Below are positions 31,447-42,118 of a stretch of 64,000 nt of DNA, one piece after another; position 1 is the first letter of the stretch; each line of letters begins with the position of its first letter. Where the stretch lies: positions 24,675 through 88,674 of the forward strand of contig JBBHKE010000657.1 of the NCBI GenBank assembly GCA_037447655.1, read 5' to 3'. This stretch comes from Zygnema cylindricum. Its lineage: Eukaryota; Streptophyta; Zygnematophyceae; Zygnematales; Zygnemataceae. Position numbers and translations under genes: made by a program. The notes beneath the pieces were generated by a model. The model ran no database searches. It saw only the letters and a list, made by a program, of their open reading frames with translations, and was not told the origin of the DNA.

Positions 31447-32334
31447 TCAGTTTAAAATTGTTTCGTTTCACTATGCGTCTAAGTTCAATGTAACGATTAC
31501 ACGATTAAATTTCAATTTTGCGGCTAAGTTCTCTCACCGTGGAGCTCACATAACGACAAAAAGTGACTGTCTGCAACACTTTTTATTTACATGTGGTTGC
31601 CGCAGTTTTGTTACCGTAAACGTACGCCGGCCGTGTGAATTGCTAAGTTTATTATGACGGTCGACGTTCGCAAACGCGGCATAATTTTAAGCGGTTGAAA
31701 AATGTTTTCAAAGTCAAAGTTGTTCAACCGATTGACCGTCAAATTTGTACTCAACGGTGCTTTATTTGTACCTGTGTGTACTTCAAACGTACTTTTTTGA
31801 CAAAATGACGTAAGTGACTGTCCGCAACCAAAACAGTCACTGTCATTATCAATTCCCTTCAAACTTCAAAATTCAAATGTGCTAAAACAACTGGAACCGC
31901 TACATTCTGTTATTCCGTCCTATAAGCATATTGTACAATATATCTTTATAATATGCGTATAGTACGGAGCTAGTATAAGCGACATTGTTTTCGCACATTT
32001 GAACTATGATTCTACTGTAGTGTGGATACTGGATAGTGATTAAGCATGGTATGCATGGAGGTCAGGTGCATGGAACCCATGGTTCCTCATCATTTCCCTT
32101 CTGATGTCTTTTGGAGAGCAATAGAAATGTAGAACTTCAGAACTAGCAAGACAACCTTTAATGGATGCAGCAATACTAGAAACGTACGGCTCGGTTGTTG
32201 TACCAGGGAGAACATGCACATTTTTAGACTTGGAGGCTTCAATTTAGAGGCTGAAGGATTAACTATATCCACGCGTGTGAAGTAAGCGTTTCTTTTTCGT
32301 AACGCTTTTTCAAATTCGAAAAGGTTGCCAAGCC

Positions 32335-35300
32335 ATGAATACCTCGACAGAGAATTTTCTGTCGTCAATGTGGATTACTATGAGTGATATAGACGTCGAT
32401 TCTTTTGCTAAGCTTGGATTGGCTCGGCTGCTTGTAGCAGCTGCTTCCGTTCCCCTTTGGGAATATGGATTTATCTGTGCAGCTGTTTTTGGTGTAATTT
32501 TTTACCGTTTTGTTGACTTTCATGTTGTAAGTCATTTTTTTACCGGTGATTCTGCGAAGCTCGTTTACAGCACCGAGTCTGACGTGGCAAAAAATGTTCT
32601 TCAAAAGATGACGTTTGAAAGGTTTTTTTTCCTCTGCCATTTCCTTGTATTGTTGTTTCACATCCTCATCTTTTTTTTAAATTCTCACGCCATGAGATTA
32701 TTGTATTTTGGAAATTATTTGCTGATAAGTGGAACAGCGAATGTCACATAATAGCAAGTATTTATCATTTTCTATGGCTAATTTAGTGCCATTTTGCCAG
32801 AAAAAAAAATTTAGTGTAAACGCGAAATTATAATATAAAAGACTAATTTAGTGAAAGGAACTCGGCAACTTGTGGTCCACTCCCTTAAATAGTGTTATTG
32901 ACCCTTTTTTGTGATTTTTGGTCAAAAAGAGCCTCCACCGCTAGTCAGGGTAGTCATGTAATATGTGATAAAAAGCAACAAAGGTTGACTGAGAAGCATC
33001 ATATTAAAATTTATTTTTATTACGTTATTTATTTCTTAATTTTTCTTAATTTTTCTTATTTTTTCAAGGAACCAGTAAATGTTGGAAAAGGTCGTTTTCC
33101 TGTGATTTGCTGAATGCTTGCTGAGTTTTCCAGCTTTATTATTTTGTCGTTTGATTATACCCTTCGATTGACTTAATCTGTTAAATCTCCGTTTTTCTCA
33201 AATAATAAGTGTTTTTAGGCTTTTGTTTTCTGGATTGACAGGTTTTGGCCAACACCGTGGCTCTGCAGTTCACATTTACAAACAATGTTTTTGCACTTTT
33301 TTGCCATACCTCCAGCTGTGAAGTATCGAAGGTATTTTATTGCTATTTCATCCCGATATTAGAATCATGTCAAATACCACTCTTGCTTTTAGCATCCAGA
33401 AGCACACCCCTATTAGCGTTAATAACATGAATTCAGTGCCGGTTTCTGGCCCCTGAACATAAAGAAGCGTTAATAATACTAATTGATTTTTTTCTTAACG
33501 CTAATTTAGTAAGCGGCTGAAAATCGCCTAGGTTGCTTGGACCTCCATTATAATAAATAACATTAAAATAAACCTCGCCCCTTTTTTTTTTTGACGCGAA
33601 CAGCGATTCATGAAGTACACCGACCATTGCCATTAGCGGTAGTCAATTATTTGCTTTAAAACTTTATCATAATTAATTACCCTAAATTATGCTTTGCCAC
33701 ATGACACGATATTGGTTAGGTACTGTAGCCCTTATTTGAAATTGAAAGTGAAGGATGAATCAAGGATTTGGTCTTGTTAGGATGCTGGTTTTTTTGAGCT
33801 TCTATTTATTGCTCCCATGTCTTTTTTGTTATTCTATGTTATTGCTGATTTGTGTTGTTTGTTATTCTCTTTGGCAAAAATCAGGGAGTTGTTGACCACA
33901 GTGGATGGTGGCACAATTGGACTTGACTGGGCCGACCCCCTCCCCGGTGTGTTTTTCAAACCAACCTTTTATTGAAGCCATGTTGACTTCTAAAATAGTG
34001 CTTCGCTACTCAGGGATTTCTCTAGGTTCTTTTGTGTTGTTTCCTTATTGAAGTTACGTGGCAATTCTATTGTGGTTTAAGTGTACACAAGAAGTTAAGC
34101 ATGGCCCTTTAAGGGAGATATAGTTTGCGGGTTCAAGGTGAGAGAACATTATGCTTCAAGGTCAGAGAAAAATATGTTGGTATTTTATATACGACAAAGA
34201 AGTCCGTAGAAATTGGCTAGTGACTTTGCTTCTTACAGCAGTGCACTAAATGTTATTCTCTTCCTCGGTGTCTTGCGCAGAGTTTTTAGATGGTTGCTAA
34301 CAATCTTTGCTATTGTTGGTCCCATCAGATGGTTCAAGCCACCTTTTGCCGGAGAGAGACAATACACCAATTGTTTTGGTCATCCCTGGACTCACTAGTG
34401 ATTCGAAAAGCCAGGTAAATCTTTGTGCTAAACTTTTTATCTTAGTTGAGGGGAACTTTGAGTTCTTAACCTCGTGAGGGTGATAAAATTCTACAGTCGT
34501 TTATCTTTAGAAATTGGCCCTCAGGCAAATGCAATAACTTGCAAATTGATGAAAAATTCCCATTACTCGCATCAACTGATGAATAATGGAGTCTATGTGC
34601 TTTGTCAAAATAGCTCTTCACATTATCCATGTTTAACTCTTGTGTTATAAATAAGGCTGTTATTGCTTTTATTGCTTTTGTGATAAAGGAAGAACAGGTG
34701 TACGACTGCGGTAATATGGTTCACATCTATGGTTTGCTTGCGTTTGCATCGGTCTTGTAATTTGCAGTATATGCATTAGCGGTGTTACCTTACAATGTGT
34801 GTTCCAACCTGGCTTGTGTTTTGCAGTATATTATGCATGCTGTAGCCGCTATACTCGAGAAAGGCTGGCGGGCAGCTGTAGCAAACCACCGAGGCTTGGG
34901 TGGTGTGCCCTTGACGGTATGGATGTGTTTGCATAGTTCTGTCAAAAAGGAATAGTGTTTTTGAAAGGGAGATATGAAACTATTACTACTCCTATGAAGC
35001 TATTAGTACTCCTGTGTTTTACACGACAGTCTGCATCTGCACTGTAGACATCCTCTCGCATGCACACAGGTGCTCTCTCGGTGCTGTTACACTAAAGACT
35101 TATGCTTCCTGATTATGTTGGAACAAAGTCTCAATTTGGCTGAGATCGGTTTACCCATTAATGTTCTGATTTCATGGTTGAATCTTAATCATCTGTTGCC
35201 TTTTTCTGCTTTTATATACCTTAACCCTGTTGCCTTTTTCTGCTTTTATATACCTTAACCCCCCTGTGTTCTCTCGTTAAACATTTTAAGAAGTGTTTTT

Positions 35301-38300
35301 CCTTTTTTTGGAAGAGAATGTTTGTTAATTGATAGCATTGGCTTACCGTTGATTTACTTAAAAATCATATCATCTTTGTTTGTCCCACTTTTTTTCTTTG
35401 TTTTTATTTTGGCGTCTATCATTATTGTATATGCTCGATTACTATTCAAGTTTTTAGGATATCAGAGCATACAAAAACTGGTCATTCGTTCATATGTCTG
35501 CCCTAAACTACTTTTGTTGTATTCGCAGTCAAAAGCCTTTTACAATGCGGGTTGGACGCAAGATTTGCGATTTGTTCTTCAACATATTAATGAAATTTAT
35601 CCTTCAGCACAAGTGGCTGCTCTTGGAACCAGTCTTGGGGCAAATATTTTGGTAAGGTACCCGCAAAAAGTCGGGCTGTTTATGGTGACTGGTGTATCAG
35701 GAATTATTTGCAGTCTTATAAGTCTTTCCCCCAGTTGTAATACTTTTGGCATCACGTTATCTATGTTTGTTGACCTCCAATGTAGTGGGAATTCCCATTG
35801 TTTATTTTTTGTGATCTTGTTTCTGTACAATATATTGATATCAATATGTAATATTCATAATTCCTGAACACTTATAGCGATGGCCAATGTACACCGCCCA
35901 TCGCAATTAGAGTAAAGGAATAATTGGTGTAAATGCGAAATTAGAATGTATGTTACTATTTTTAATGTAGGTTGACGTGGCGAGTTGTAGTCCAACCACT
36001 ATTTTATGATTTTTGGTCAGAAAAAGTGGCAACCGAATTAGTGTTATTAACTCTATTAGTGATTGGCGGTGTAGTTTGTACTGGATTGAGTTTGACTTAA
36101 TCCTTCAATTCCATACATAATTAAAACAACAAGACTGTTTTTGTTCCACATTGACGGCCTTTAATTACAACATTCTAATGGAATTTTATGTTTAAGTTAG
36201 TAATTTTGTTTTATCAGAAGAGTAATGCAGTCTATTTTACAGCTGTTCACTCTAGGTTCTCAACAAAAGATTTTCATTGCATGGTTTTATAGGTGAAGTA
36301 TCTTGGAGAGGAGGGCAACAACACATCTATTTTTGCTGCAGCAGCAGTGGGCTGCCCATGGGATCTAGTGGTACCGATAACTCTTCTGAGCCTTTTAAGA
36401 CGAAGCTTTTACTTTTAAAGCTGTTCATACAAGTTTTTTGTAACCTGCAAACATTTGTTGGAGATTGGTTCTTTTTTCTTTCTTCTTATCCCTCGAAATG
36501 GGTTTGGCTATCTCTGGCACTGATTTTAATAAGATACCGAAGGAAACTTTTCGGATATATGGAGTGTTCCGTTCCAAAGCCATGACTTTAAACTTAACCT
36601 CATGTCTTGATGAACTTATTGATGTGAATATTTTCTTTGTTAAGGAGGTATTTTGACCAGAGCAACTCTTGCGGAAGACTGGGAAATGATTTAGCATGCT
36701 CTTATGTTTAGAATCTAATAAATTTCGTCTTGTTTGTGACCCACTATTTATTGCCTGTTCTGAAGAACGGAGGAGAAATACAACTGCATACAACTGCTTC
36801 ACCTTGATAGCATGCTCTTATTTTTAGAATCTAATGAATTTCAGCTTTTTTGTGCTCCACTATATATCGCCACTTTTCAATAACGGAGGAGAAAATGCAA
36901 TCACTTCACTTTGATTGCATTTATATGTGCTTGCTATGCTGGCTGGTAGATGGTTGACAGATGGCTGGGACGAAGCAGTAAGCAAAAGCTCTATGGCTTT
37001 GGATTGATATATGGTTTGAAGGAGTTCGCACATATGTGAGTTTCACAAACATGGTTCTCTCCTTTCTTGAAATGATGTCTTCTTGACCTTGTCAGGCCTG
37101 TGACAGATGGATGCGCAGAAGTGGCAAACAACGAGTTTATGGGGTGGCCATGACTGCTGGCCTCGTAAAGTTTGCCAATATGTAAGAAATAGCTTTTTGT
37201 CAATTTAGCAATAAATAAACATGTGAACGCTTGTTGCTTGGCAGCTTTTTAATTGTCATTTTTTGCAAGAAATGGGGGTGGAGTAAAAATCGCTGAGTTA
37301 TTGTAGAAAAAATTGGAATGGAAAGGTGAGAAGAGGGGAGAAAAAAGCGTCAGGAAGTTGTTAAGGCGTTCTCCAATTGAGTTTCTTGCTTAGCTGTTCA
37401 ACTATTGCAGCTATTGAGATTTAATGTCTGTTTTATCATTTCTTAAGAATGCTTGACTGATCTTGAGCTTGGTCAATGAAAGTACAACTTGTGATTCCTT
37501 ATTACTGTTTATTTTTTTAAGGCTGACAATCTATGGCGTTACATTATTTGTAGGCACAAAGAATCCTTCTCCGAGATGGTTGATTGGGATTTCTTGAGCA
37601 AGGTCAGTTTTTGAAGCTTTATCTACAATGGTGTGGCCCAAAACAAGATTTGAACACGATTACTTCATAGATTTTGCGTTTGGGAGCTATTGTGATATTT
37701 TTGAATCATCTTTGCGCGATGAGTCGCTGCCGTCTTTCACCAAACATGGACAAACCGCTTAAGTTGGGTTATTTACGGTTTCCCAGGATTATTTAGAGTA
37801 AGACATATGTTTCTATGCATAAGTACTGCCTCTTGTCATGGCAACCCATGAGTCAACATTTGCGAATTATATGAATCTTTTCGTGGTTAATATCAGTTCT
37901 TCAAGGGAACCTATTCAAATTAGTTTCACTTTACTCTGCCGCCATTTTGTCACCCAGAAGCTTTAATTTGTCGACTTTTTGGTTTGTTGTATGTTCTGCT
38001 TGTTTTGTTTGTTTATTAGAGAATGTAGACAAAGCTGGGACAATAGATTCTGATATTTTTTGTTTTTTTTTTTAATTTTCTATTCGGAGAAAGAGTACTA
38101 CTTTCTAGAATGGTAGTCCTTAGTTGCTGATTTAAACTTTTCAACTCTGCTGCAGTCTAGAACCGTGAGAGAGTTTGACGATCGAATTACACGGCTCGTG
38201 GGAAAATTTGAGGCAAGTTGCTCAAACAGTTCTTTGGCAATGCACAGTTAACTGCTGGATATTATCCTTCCTTCTTTCTTTTTTTGAAAGATCTCCTAAA

Positions 38301-41300
38301 ACTTGTTTGGTTGTAAAAAAAATTGTAATTTTGAAGTCTTTTTTATTCCTTGATAAGTAAGGCCTCGTCTTAGTCGTCAAGACTGTCCTCTTGAATCATC
38401 TCTTGAGTAGAAACAGTAAGTCTTTTTTCGGGTGTTCTTGGTGAACAGACTGTTGACACATACTACCGTCGCTGTAGCAGTGCTCAGTTTTTGCCTGGGG
38501 TCACGGTTCCTTTACTAGGGATTTCTGCTCTCGACGACCCAATTTGTACCCGAGAAGCCATTCCCTGGGATGAATGCAGGTATGCAGGACCTTCGTCCTT
38601 TATTCAAAATGTAGAACTCACACAACTGGCTCAAACACATCCCATATATTTTCTATTCAAACGTTAGAGCTCAGCTCACACAGCTGGCTCAAACTCATCC
38701 CAGTATGTCTCAGACATTGTTTCATCTTAATTGGACATATTGGACCCTGTGACAAACACCTTGATTCAAAGAGCGCAATTTCATGGATTTTGTAAAATGT
38801 GGTCCATATTAATCAACCTGCCAAAGAAGATTCCGGTCAAGGTTTGACTAGATACAGACATCCAAAGCTTCCGCTTGATAACAACTATGGAATTATAATA
38901 GGGTAATTACATACGACAAGAATACTGCGGTTAGGACATTTTTTGTTTGAGCAATAAAAACTGAAAATAACCCGAAAATAACTGACGGGCCCCCCAGTAT
39001 TTTACTCCTAATGATCAGTAAAAAATGTATCAGTATCGTCAATATTGCAAACAGTAATCACAGTGTTTCCTTATGTATTCATCTTGTGTCCTTTCTCTAC
39101 GAATTTTGTCACTACTGTCGTTAAAAATTTGTAATCCTGGATTTTCAGTAATCTCAGTATGCACAGTATTGTCCGTGCATTGAAATGCTGGAGTTACTGC
39201 GATTGCCATATTCTCCTCATATGTAATCACCCTATAACTTGCAAAACTGACGTGAAAATAATAATGTCACACAATAGTTGCACATGTTTGCAAGTCAGGC
39301 GGTTTGGCAGGGACTTCTCAGACCCATGGACACTTATCCAGATGAATGTCTTGCAACATGTTTGTCGACATCGTTGTTTTATTTAAAAAATATAAAATGG
39401 CTCCTTTTACTGGTTATCATACTGAATCTTATATTTTTCTCGTCTCACCTTTGGCTTGAGATATTCGTGTCCTTTAGTGTTTCAGGGCTGTTTTTTAATG
39501 TGACTTATGCAGAGCCAATCCTAATATAATACTTGGAGTCACAGCTCATGGTGGCCATTTGGCATATTTGGAAGGCATTACTGCGAGTCGAATTTGGTGA
39601 GTATTCAGTGTCTTTGTATAACCTCCCCACCCACCTTCTATTTTTTCCAGTACTGCTAAAAGCTTTGAACAAAAACCAGTTAGCTTTATTTGTTTCTCCA
39701 GGAAGAGTGCAGGTCATATCTCTAGTTTTTTTTGGGGATAAATATAGTCATTAATTTGTGCAAAGAATTCTTTATCAACACGTGGTGTTACCTTACTATG
39801 CTGAAGGTTTTCTTAATTCAATGATCATAGCCAGGTAAGCTTTATTTTTGCAGGAATGGTGTTGGTTTTGTCCAATCCTTTTTATGTTCGAACCTAGAAC
39901 CTGTTGTTGAGTATGTTTTCCTGTAGCCATCAAATGTATAATTTGCAGACGATTGGTCTTTTTTCCTAATGCTAAGATCTGGCCATGGGTTTTAAGAGGC
40001 TGAAATATATTTTCCTGTGGTGGCGACCATCTAGGTGGCACGTCTGTGTTTAACATTTCTTTTGGGTAAGTATGTTGTTAACATTTCTTCTACGAGGAAG
40101 TATGTGCGTAAAAATCTTTGGGGAAAGTATGTGCTTAAAGTTTATTGTTGAAGAAATTTTGTGGTCAGCATTCTTTTTGAGTATGTAGTCAAATTTTTAT
40201 TTGGGAAAGTTGGGCACAGGTGGGCACGGCATACTGTGCAGTTCTTCAAAATAGTCATGGATTCTCCTACTCTTCTCAAACGGAAGCAGGTATACTTACA
40301 TCTCTCTTCCTTATTCAAAAATCATGCCATAGTTTATGTTTATGCCTTTGTTAGCCAAGGGGCTTATCTTATTTTTATTTCATATAAGAAAAGTCCCATA
40401 AAACTCAGTTCTCTCTTGCAATCATGTTGATGCTATTGCTGAAATGTTTCAGGGGGGGTCTTCTGTACACAAACGAACAGTTTTCTCTTGTTGTAGGCTC
40501 CTGTATTATGTCCTCATTTTTGTCTTGAGAAATTATTTTTTGTTTCCTCAGAAGGCTCCAAAAGCTGTGAAAGCGGTACCGAGTTCCATCGACAAGTCTC
40601 CTTTTGTCGAACTTTCCTCTTCGACAGAAGAAACGGCCTCAGTTGCCCCTGTAATACCCCCACTCGTCAATACAGTACCTATATTTGAACCCGTGATTGG
40701 AGGTTATAGACAAAGTGAACTCGAGGATGATGGAATAAAAGGAGAATCCGGTGAAATTTTGGAACAAAAAGACGTAAATGAGGGGCCGTCAAGGAGTTCT
40801 CCAGGTGACGATACGGTACAGCAACAACAAGAGTCAGAAGATCGACCTCAAATTTCTGGTGATGGACAGGAAGAGAGAGAACTGGCAACTGGAGTTTTAG
40901 GAGAGGGGATTACAGAGAGTGTGAATGTAGGTCGTATAATTTCCAGAGACATAAACGAAAGGGAAATGACATCAGAGAATGAGTTGGTGGTTCGAGTGGG
41001 AGGACGGGAGGAGATGGAAGTGCTCGAGTCAGTTTTGGTGAATCTTCTCAAAGCGGTGAGATAGTGTTTGGAACATATTCTGTGTAGAAGCTGAAGTCCC
41101 AGTGTCGCATTTTTTTAGGTTCTCATTCCGTTTTTTAGGGTTTCTTAGGGTTGTTGCATTTAAGATTGATTTTCTGTAAAACGTGTCATATATATTAGGT
41201 CTTCCTTGCTTACTTCGGCTAAAAATAGTAGAAAATGATGTACTAGACATTCTGCACAGCATTTAATGTATTATATCGATCTACAGAACGCTCATGTGGT

Positions 41301-41958
41301 AAAAGGTTCATTATTGTTTCATTAAACGGAGTCGGTTACGTATTTCGTTGGTCTTTTTTTGTTTTAGGTGCGAACGAAATCTAAACCGACACAAAGACGT
41401 CCAGCGAAGGAAACCTCGGTTAATAGTACTGAAGTGGACAATCTTTTGGAGGAAGAAAACGGAGTTTCTTCGTCTTCTTCTATTGCCTCTTCAGCTGCTG
41501 CTATTGCAAGAGCCGCTGCCTCTGTAGTAGAAAGTGCCTCTGTCGTAATGTCAATGGTCCAATCAGTTAGTGAAACAGAAGGTGGAAGTGGGAGGAGAGT
41601 CCCAGAGACTCTTCGTCGGTATGGACACAATTATGTATTGTCTCGGGGAAGTGGAGGAAGTAACAAGAAAAGAGGATCGTTTCAAAATGACGAAGTTAAT
41701 CATGAAGCCGGACCAAGCGGGACAACCGGAGGTTCGAGTGGGATTGTTGGGGGAGCAGATACGATTGACAAAGTTACTTTATTAGCGGAAGTTTTTGGTA
41801 AAGGGTTAGGACATTTGGAAGCTCAAAATCGAACCAATACTTGGTTGATGGCGTATGTGGCCCTAGCATCTTCTTGTCCTCTTCTGGTTACAGCACTTGT
41901 TTGTCGAGCTTATCTTAAGAACGGTGGAAACAAAACAATCCTTGGGTTCCTCAAGTGA
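32335..41958 (+). CDS. EMB8: EMB8-like membrane-anchored alpha/beta hydrolase
   Basis: Plant EMB8/ABHD1-3-type hydrolase, probably an esterase or lipase. Exons: 32335-32621, 33242-33331, 33885-33946, 34329-34414, 34827-34916, 35529-35651, 36293-36370, then 36950-37035 or 37096-37181, 37554-37602, 38156-38212, 38449-38579, 39513-39596, 40220-40289, 40552-41055, 41368-41958. With one alternative exon the frame is open for 795 residues. Landmarks are an N-terminal membrane segment (EYGFICAAVFGVIFYRFV), FWPTPWLCSSHLQTMF, IVLVIPGLTSDS, NHRGLGG, the nucleophile elbow GTSLGAN (Ser), ALDDPICTREAIPWDEC (Asp) and TAHGGHLAYLEG (His). The roughly 370-residue C-terminal extension, low-complexity and ending in a second membrane segment (LMAYVALASSCPLLVTALVC), is longer than in the family members I know. 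The exon-10 donor is GC (aggcaagt). The exon-1 donor (ggtttttt) is weak. A damaged partial duplicate lies at 11431-16232. Confidence 0.88.
32750..32960. mobile_element. MITE remnant in EMB8-like intron 1
   Basis: Shares gcgaaattataat, gcaacttgtggtccactccc, ttaaatagtgttattgac and tgatttttggtcaaaaa with the mariner-like family (best at 35892-36071). The ends are lost. Confidence 0.5.
35892..36071. mobile_element. Mariner-like MITE in EMB8-like intron 6
   Basis: A 180-bp element with ends caccgcccatcgcaattaga and ctattagtgattggcggtg, and TA at 35890-35891 and 36072-36073. It is the shortest clean member of the family in the window. Confidence 0.8.
36950..37035 (+). other. EMB8: EMB8-like exon 8a (alternative)
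   Basis: An 86-bp exon between tggtag and gtgag, phase 0 in and phase 2 out. It encodes MVDRWLGRSSKQKLYGFG then LIYGLKEFAHM, the last residue being completed by exon 9. It aligns without gaps to exon 8b. Confidence 0.8.
37096..37181 (+). other. EMB8: EMB8-like exon 8b (alternative)
   Basis: An 86-bp exon between gtcag and gtaag, with the same phases as 8a. It encodes ACDRWMRRSGKQRVYGVA then MTAGLVKFANM. Roughly half the residues match 8a (DRW, RS, KQ, YG, GL, K-FA, M). Only 60 bp (37036-37095) separates it from 8a. Confidence 0.8.
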
Positions 41959-42118
41959 TTTTTCGTGTTCATTGTTTGCCGAGATTCTCGTAAGAAGGGT
42001 GGAAACAAAGCAATTCTTGGGTTTTCCAAGTGAGTTTTTGTTGTTACTTTTGTCGAGATTGTCGTAAGAATGGTGGAAACAAAGCAATCCTCGGGTTTTT
42101 GAAGGTTTTTTGAAGTTC
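41900..42118 (+). repeat. Three tandem copies of the EMB8-like C-terminal coding end
   Basis: Units of about 73-75 bp start near 41900, 41975 and 42048. Each reads tttgtcgag(a/c)tt, taagaanggtggaaacaaa and caatcctyggg in order. The first is the real end of the CDS (CRAYLKNGGNKTILGFLK, stop). The second and third lie in the 3' UTR and are no longer translated. Confidence 0.85.

Larger units (their letters stand above)
28446..31857. mobile_element. MULE-like long-TIR element 2, with nested elements
   Basis: Ends are gggaattgataatgacagtg (28446) and its complement (ending 31857), with a perfect 9-bp duplication, ttcaaactt, at 28437-28445 and 31858-31866. The inverted arms are about 400 bp (28446-28850 and 31455-31857). 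A 9-bp duplication is the Mutator hallmark. It is a relative of element 1, sharing cggtcaatc(c/g)gt(c/t)gaacaact and the g(c)ttcacacggccggcg region. The interior holds a hAT-like MITE (29051-29679) and a pair of smaller TIR elements (29930-30647, 30651-31446). No transposase ORF is seen. Confidence 0.85.
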
